A stretch of DNA of 64,000 bases, taken from contig NZ_AUIE01000005.1 of assembly GCF_000423545.1 (NCBI RefSeq), positions 124,001 to 188,000 on the forward strand, given 5' to 3'. The translations under genes were made by a program, and so were the position numbers. Shown here piece by piece: positions 60,403 to 64,000 of this stretch (position 1 is its first letter; each line of letters starts with the position of its first letter). Below the pieces are notes generated by a model. The model had not been told where the DNA came from. It saw only the letters and a list, made by a program, of their open reading frames with translations, and made no database searches. This DNA comes from Metapseudomonas resinovorans DSM 21078 (GTDB taxonomy: Bacteria > Pseudomonadota > Gammaproteobacteria > Pseudomonadales > Pseudomonadaceae).

Positions 60403-61542
60403 TTAGACCAGGTCGTGCTGGCGGGCCGGGGACGCCTCGATGGCACGTTCGGCCATCTCCTTCAGCTGCTTCATGGATTCGGCCGATTCCCGGTCGATCT
60501 TGCCGCGCATCACCAGCCAGTTCGCGATCTGCATGGCCAGCCCGGCGAAACCGTACTCCAGGGTGCGGACGAACCGTGTCCCGCTGCCGGTGCTTTCGCA
60601 TTCATAGGTCAGCACCAGTTCCAGTCCATGGGTGCCTTTGGCGGTGGCACGCCAGAGCCGGCCGGGGTTGTACTCGGTCACATCCCAGCTCAGATGCCCC
60701 GCGCGCCCGCCGGCGTGGATGTCTTCTTCGAAATGGCTGCCCGCCGGCAGCGGCCCGGCCGGCCCGTCCACGTGCAGGGAGGAGGGGTGCCACTCCGGCC
60801 AGCGGGTGGCGGTGCTGGCGTAGGCCAGGACGTATTCCGGGGCGTGGGCGATTTCCACTTCGTGCTGCATTCGGGTCATGGCGCTCTCCTGTTCCAGTGG
60901 TTCCCAGTACAGGCTGCCCTTGAGCCAGTCCATGAGCGGGAATACCAGGTTGAAGTTGTGGGTCTGCATCAGGTCGCGGCGGTGGTGCAGTTCATGCAGC
61001 CGGCGCATGTGGCGGATCCATGGCAGGCGCGAGATGGGGTGGTTGGCGGGCAAGTGCTCGCAGGCGTGGAAGACCTCGTAGCTCAGGTATCCGGCCAGCA
61101 ATGTCGCCGAAAAGAGGGCAGCGACGTTGCTGTTGATGAAGGACAGCAGCCACCAGGCCGCGAACAGGCCGATGCTGTAGAAGACGATTAGCCAGGCGGG
61201 GAAGAGGATCACCCGCCAGTCCCGAGCCGATTCCCAGGTCATGCGCCCGGCGACGAAGAAGCTATGGTGATCGCCCGTGTGGCGCTTGTAGAACATCGCG
61301 CCAAGGCGCGTTTTGTGATGGCCCAGGTTCTTGTGGATGGAGTACTCCCCCCAGCTGAAGAACACCAGGGCCGCCGGCACCACCAGCCACTCCCAAGGCG
61401 CCACGTGCTCCAGGCTGCCAATGAAAAAACGCAGGCAGGCCGCGCCGTAAAGCAGCACGAAGCCACCATGCAGCCAGACGTTGTAGAGGGGATGGATGCC
61501 CGCCCGATAGCGGTCGCGAAAGGCCTGGGTGTCGTGGCTCAT
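60403..61542 (-). CDS. Fatty acid hydroxylase/sterol desaturase-like membrane enzyme fused to an SRPBCC domain
   Basis: The 379-residue protein has an N-terminal membrane di-iron domain with histidine clusters HKNLGHH, HTGDHH, HACEH and HELHH between about residues 69 and 190. These are typical of fatty acid hydroxylases, between several hydrophobic spans. From about residue 228 a soluble SRPBCC (START/Bet v1-like) domain follows (QHEVEIAHAPEYVLAYASTATRWPEW), a fold that binds hydrophobic ligands. The fusion suggests that a lipid is held by the C-terminal domain and oxidised by the membrane part. It stands alone, divergent from the LysR gene at 61631, which may regulate it. The product is unknown. 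Confidence 0.82.
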   Translation of the reverse strand: MSHDTQAFRDRYRAGIHPLYNVWLHGGFVLLYGAACLRFFIGSLEHVAPWEWLVVPAALVFFSWGEYSIHKNLGHHKTRLGAMFYKRHTGDHHSFFVAGRMTWESARDWRVILFPAWLIVFYSIGLFAAWWLLSFINSNVAALFSATLLAGYLSYEVFHACEHLPANHPISRLPWIRHMRRLHELHHRRDLMQTHNFNLVFPLMDWLKGSLYWEPLEQESAMTRMQHEVEIAHAPEYVLAYASTATRWPEWHPSSLHVDGPAGPLPAGSHFEEDIHAGGRAGHLSWDVTEYNPGRLWRATAKGTHGLELVLTYECESTGSGTRFVRTLEYGFAGLAMQIANWLVMRGKIDRESAESMKQLKEMAERAIEASPARQHDLV

Positions 61543-61630
61543 GGCTGCTCCAGCAGTCTTGTTGACATACCGGGGAGCATAGTGGTGAATGCTTTATTCC
61601 GATAATGGATAGTCGAAATGAGCATTATTC

Positions 61631-62554
61631 ATGAACCTGAATTTGCGCCGAATCGACCTGAACCTGCTGCTGGTGTTCGACGCCCTGATGCAGGAGCAGA
61701 ACCTGTCGCGTGCCGCCACGCGTCTGCACATGAGTCAACCCGCGGTGAGCAATGCCCTGGCGCGGCTGCGTAGCCAGCTGGGAGAGCCGTTGTTCAAGCG
61801 TACCGCTCGGGGCATGTCACCCACCGCTCACGCGCAGGTGCTTTACGCCCCAGTGCGCCAGGCGCTTAACCTGCTGCAGCTCGGGCTGGGTGCCCAGGAA
61901 GTGTTCGACCCGGAGGCCGAGCACTGCTTTCGACTGTCGATGAACGACTACGCCCAGGCCATGCTGCTGCCCGCGTTGCTGGAGCAGCTGAGGCACGAAG
62001 CGCCGCGGGTGGTGCTGGAGGTGCAGGACGACGAGGCGCAAAGCCTGGTGACACGGCTGGCGACCGGCGAGCTGGACCTGGCCATCGACTACCTCTACTT
62101 CGACAACCCCGATCTCTGCTACCAGCCCTTGATGGAGGAGAATCTGGTGGTGATCGGCCGGGCCGGGCACCCGGCTTTCGCGGGAGGGCTCACTCGCGAG
62201 CGCTACCTGGGCAGCCAGCATGTGCTGATATTGCCGCGAGCCGGCCGTGGCTCGCCGCTGGAGATCGTCCTGGGCTCGGCGAAGATCAAGCGCCGGGCGG
62301 GGCTTCAGGTTCCCCACTACCTGGCGATCCCGCCCATCGTGGCGCGGTCCGACCTGCTGGGCACCGTGCCGCGCCGGCTGGCGGAGCACTTCGCGGCCAT
62401 CTACGCGCTGGAGATTGCGCCGCTTCCGGTGGCGACACCCTCCGTGCAGGTGAGCCTGATCTGGCACCGCCAGCAGGAACTGGCACCCGGCCTGCGCTGG
62501 CTGCGAGAGCAACTGGCGCAGCTTGGCGCGACGCTTGCCGACGGCGACGCCTAA
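61631..62554 (+). CDS. LysR-family transcriptional regulator (NodD/NahR-like)
   Basis: The 307-residue regulator has an N-terminal HTH (LLLVFDALMQEQNLSRAATR, then MSQPAVSNALARLRSQLGEPLFKRTARGM) of the NodD/NahR/LeuO branch and a ligand-binding domain. It is divergent from the hydroxylase/SRPBCC gene with an 88-base gap and probably controls that gene. The ligand is unknown. A terminator follows 105 bases downstream. Confidence 0.92.
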   Translation: MNLNLRRIDLNLLLVFDALMQEQNLSRAATRLHMSQPAVSNALARLRSQLGEPLFKRTARGMSPTAHAQVLYAPVRQALNLLQLGLGAQEVFDPEAEHCFRLSMNDYAQAMLLPALLEQLRHEAPRVVLEVQDDEAQSLVTRLATGELDLAIDYLYFDNPDLCYQPLMEENLVVIGRAGHPAFAGGLTRERYLGSQHVLILPRAGRGSPLEIVLGSAKIKRRAGLQVPHYLAIPPIVARSDLLGTVPRRLAEHFAAIYALEIAPLPVATPSVQVSLIWHRQQELAPGLRWLREQLAQLGATLADGDA

Positions 62555-62658
62555 GTGTCATCGGTGGACGATGCCCTCCTGCCGTTCGCGCAGAGTGGCT
62601 CCAGCAGGTAGCCCGACGGCCGGTTCGAGCCGCTCTAGGCTCTTGGTGTTGGCGGATT

Positions 62659-62686
62659 CCGCCCGGCAATGCCGGGCGGGCCTTTT
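62659..62686. terminator. Rho-independent terminator
   Basis: CCGCCCGGC-AAT-GCCGGGCGG followed by GCCTTTTA, between the LysR gene and the convergent small membrane protein gene. Confidence 0.85.
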
Positions 62687-62704
62687 AGCACTTCTCGAAT
62701 CAGC

Positions 62705-62887
62705 TCAGCGCTTGCGGCGGATTGGGCGCCGCAGCAGCGGCCAGATGCCCAGCACGGCTGGCGCGCCCAGGCCTAACCAGGCGATGGCGTCCCATCCGCC
62801 GTCACCGAGCAAGGCACTGAACAGGCCAAGGGCGCAAAGCAGGCCGATGATCGAGGGCAGGGCGAAGGTGGATTGGCGCCAGTTCAT
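62705..62887 (-). CDS. Small membrane protein coupled to the PepSY gene
   Basis: The 60-residue product (MNWRQSTFALPSIIGLLCAL, then GDGGWDAIAWLGLGAPAVLGIWPLL) has two membrane spans and a basic C-terminus RRPIRRKR. Its ATG overlaps the stop of the PepSY-domain gene by the sequence ATGA, so the two are translated together. Small membrane proteins are often found next to PepSY iron-reductase-like genes, and I infer an accessory role. No named family was recognised. Confidence 0.78.
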   Translation of the reverse strand: MNWRQSTFALPSIIGLLCALGLFSALLGDGGWDAIAWLGLGAPAVLGIWPLLRRPIRRKR

Positions 62888-64000
62888 GCTGTCGCTTCCT
62901 CGGATGAGCGCTGTCCAGTACTGCGTCGCTGGCGAACCCACCAGAGATAGAGCCCGCTGCCGAGCACGATGATGGTGAGCACATCGAGCACGGCCCAGAG
63001 CAGTTGCATCGGGCGGCCGCCGTAGTCGCCGAAATGCAGCGGCTGCGACATCGCAAGGGCATCCATGTACCAGGGGCGTTGGGCGACGGCTGTGACGGCC
63101 AGGGTGCGTGCGTCGATCAGCACTGGCGTCCACAGGTGAGCAGTCAGGTGAGTGCTGCCGACCATGAACACCGTGTAGTGGTGCTCGCTTGAGAAACGGG
63201 TGCCGGGGAAGGCGATGAAATCCGCCTGCATGCCGGGCAGTGCGTCGGCGGCAATCGTCAGCACGTTGTCCACGGGGGCACGCTCAGTCAGCGGAGGTGC
63301 GTTGCGGTAAGGCTCTACCAGGGCGGTCAGCGTGTCCTGTCGCCAGGCACTGATCAACAGGTCGGCGCAGGCGCTGATGACACCGGTGACACCCACCACC
63401 AACGCCCAGGTCAGGGTGACGATGCCGATGAGGTTGTGCAGGTCCAGCCAGCGAGTTCGTGTGGAGCGCTGGTGACGCACTTCGGCGAACTTGAGGCGTC
63501 GCATGAAGGGCGAGTAAAGCACCACGCCGGAGATGATGGCGACTACGAACAGCAGGCCCATGAACGCCAGCAGCAGCTTGCCCGGCAGCCCGGCGAACAT
63601 GTCCACGTGCAGGCGCAGGATGAACATCAGCACGCCGCCGTTGGCGGCTGGCATGGCCACGGGCTCGCCAGTGCGGGCATCGAGCATGAAGGTGTGTGAG
63701 GCGTTCGGCTCGGTACCGGCAGTGGCGGCAGTGATGGCGACCACGCCATTCGGCTCGTCTTTCTCATAACCCAGGTACTGCACTACCTCGCCAGGGCGGT
63801 GGCGCTGGGCGGCATCCACCAGTTGCTGCAGACCCAGGTGCGGGGTGCCAGGAGCCATTTCGCGCAGCTCGGGCGCTTCACCCAGCAGGTGCTCCAGCTC
63901 GTGGTGGAAGATCAGCGGGAGCCCGGTAAGGGCCAGCATCAGCAGGAAGAGGGTGCAGATCAGGCTGGTCCAGGTATGCACCTGGGACCAGCGCCGGATG
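62884..64000 (-). CDS. PepSY-associated membrane protein (PiuB-like), 5' end outside window
   Basis: The frame enters from the window edge (RRWSQVHTWTSLICTLFLLM) and reads leftward, so the first residues are missing; about 371 residues are visible. It has four membrane spans with paired histidines (VHTWTSL; FHHELEHLL; LHVDMF; LHNLIGI) and periplasmic PepSY-like loops. The family includes PiuB-type proteins linked to iron uptake and ferrisiderophore reduction, usually beside TonB receptor genes. The upstream partner is out of view. It is translationally coupled to the 60-residue membrane protein. Confidence 0.88.
   Translation of the reverse strand, partial: IRRWSQVHTWTSLICTLFLLMLALTGLPLIFHHELEHLLGEAPELREMAPGTPHLGLQQLVDAAQRHRPGEVVQYLGYEKDEPNGVVAITAATAGTEPNASHTFMLDARTGEPVAMPAANGGVLMFILRLHVDMFAGLPGKLLLAFMGLLFVVAIISGVVLYSPFMRRLKFAEVRHQRSTRTRWLDLHNLIGIVTLTWALVVGVTGVISACADLLISAWRQDTLTALVEPYRNAPPLTERAPVDNVLTIAADALPGMQADFIAFPGTRFSSEHHYTVFMVGSTHLTAHLWTPVLIDARTLAVTAVAQRPWYMDALAMSQPLHFGDYGGRPMQLLWAVLDVLTIIVLGSGLYLWWVRQRRSTGQRSSEEATA

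Overview
The window is chromosomal DNA from a high-GC gammaproteobacterium, almost certainly a Pseudomonas. The evidence is: an EF-P with arginine at position 32 next to its rhamnosyltransferase EarP; a SagS-type hybrid kinase convergent with an OspR-type regulator and a glutathione peroxidase; Pseudomonas-style REP hairpins (GTAGGAGC...GCTCCTAC); and dense GC-rich coding with many LysR regulators. The order sagS-ospR-gpx-msrB-alaA-htpX-tpm-deaD resembles P. aeruginosa PAO1 as I remember it; I could not check this, and the species is not determined.

Layout. 1-8.4 kb: the 5' part of a YdcS-like ABC binding protein, a 2-Cys peroxiredoxin, a four-gene Anbu operon (circularly permuted ATP-grasp, alpha-E, transglutaminase, proteasome-like peptidase), a periplasmic rhodanese/cytochrome c pair and an AEC transporter. 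9-12.5 kb: a fatty-acid oxidation pair (thiolase and multifunctional enzyme) with a REP element between the genes. 13-19.4 kb: a six-gene minus-strand operon (PLP dehydratase-like enzyme, GntP permease, RpiR regulator, D-aminoacylase-like deacylase, RidA, 2-keto-3-deoxygluconate-type kinase). It reads as a pathway from N-acetyl-D-glucosaminate or glucosaminate to KDPG. 20-24.7 kb: a glutamine amidotransferase, a CorA-type transporter, an alpha/beta hydrolase, a secreted Gly/His-repeat protein and a crotonase.

24.9-30.6 kb is the most accessory-looking part. It holds tRNA-Ser(GGA), then a 1.06 kb segment bounded by two copies of the tRNA terminator and carrying a YafO-like toxin-antitoxin locus whose toxin frame has an early TAA. 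Several small proteins, an XRE regulator, a candidate small RNA with its own promoter and terminator, and an HBM-type chemoreceptor follow. 31-46 kb is core-like: earP-efp, a secreted esterase with a two-cysteine MarR/OhrR-type regulator sharing an 11-12 bp motif, RDD protein, LysR/TSUP genes, DUF1127, DUF3291, YcaQ glycosylase, class II DAHP synthase, an FMO-SDR-TSUP operon, a spermidine-synthase-like protein and an enoyl-CoA hydratase.

46.6-58 kb: deaD with a long leader, DODA-type dioxygenase, tpm, htpX, a hypothetical, alaA, msrB, gpx-ospR under a perfect 24-bp palindrome, sagS, a DUF815 ATPase coupled to a free-methionine-sulfoxide reductase, and a GST. Three enzymes here handle methionine sulfoxide or peroxides, so the block has a redox-repair flavour. 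59-64 kb: a Glu-Gly-Gly-Glu-Gly tRNA cluster behind a near-consensus sigma-70 promoter, a fatty-acid-hydroxylase/SRPBCC fusion protein, a LysR regulator, and a PepSY membrane protein that runs off the window end with a small coupled membrane protein.

No CRISPR array, rRNA, intact insertion sequence or prophage was seen. Start codons were chosen by ribosome-binding site and family length, so many genes start inside the longest open frame.
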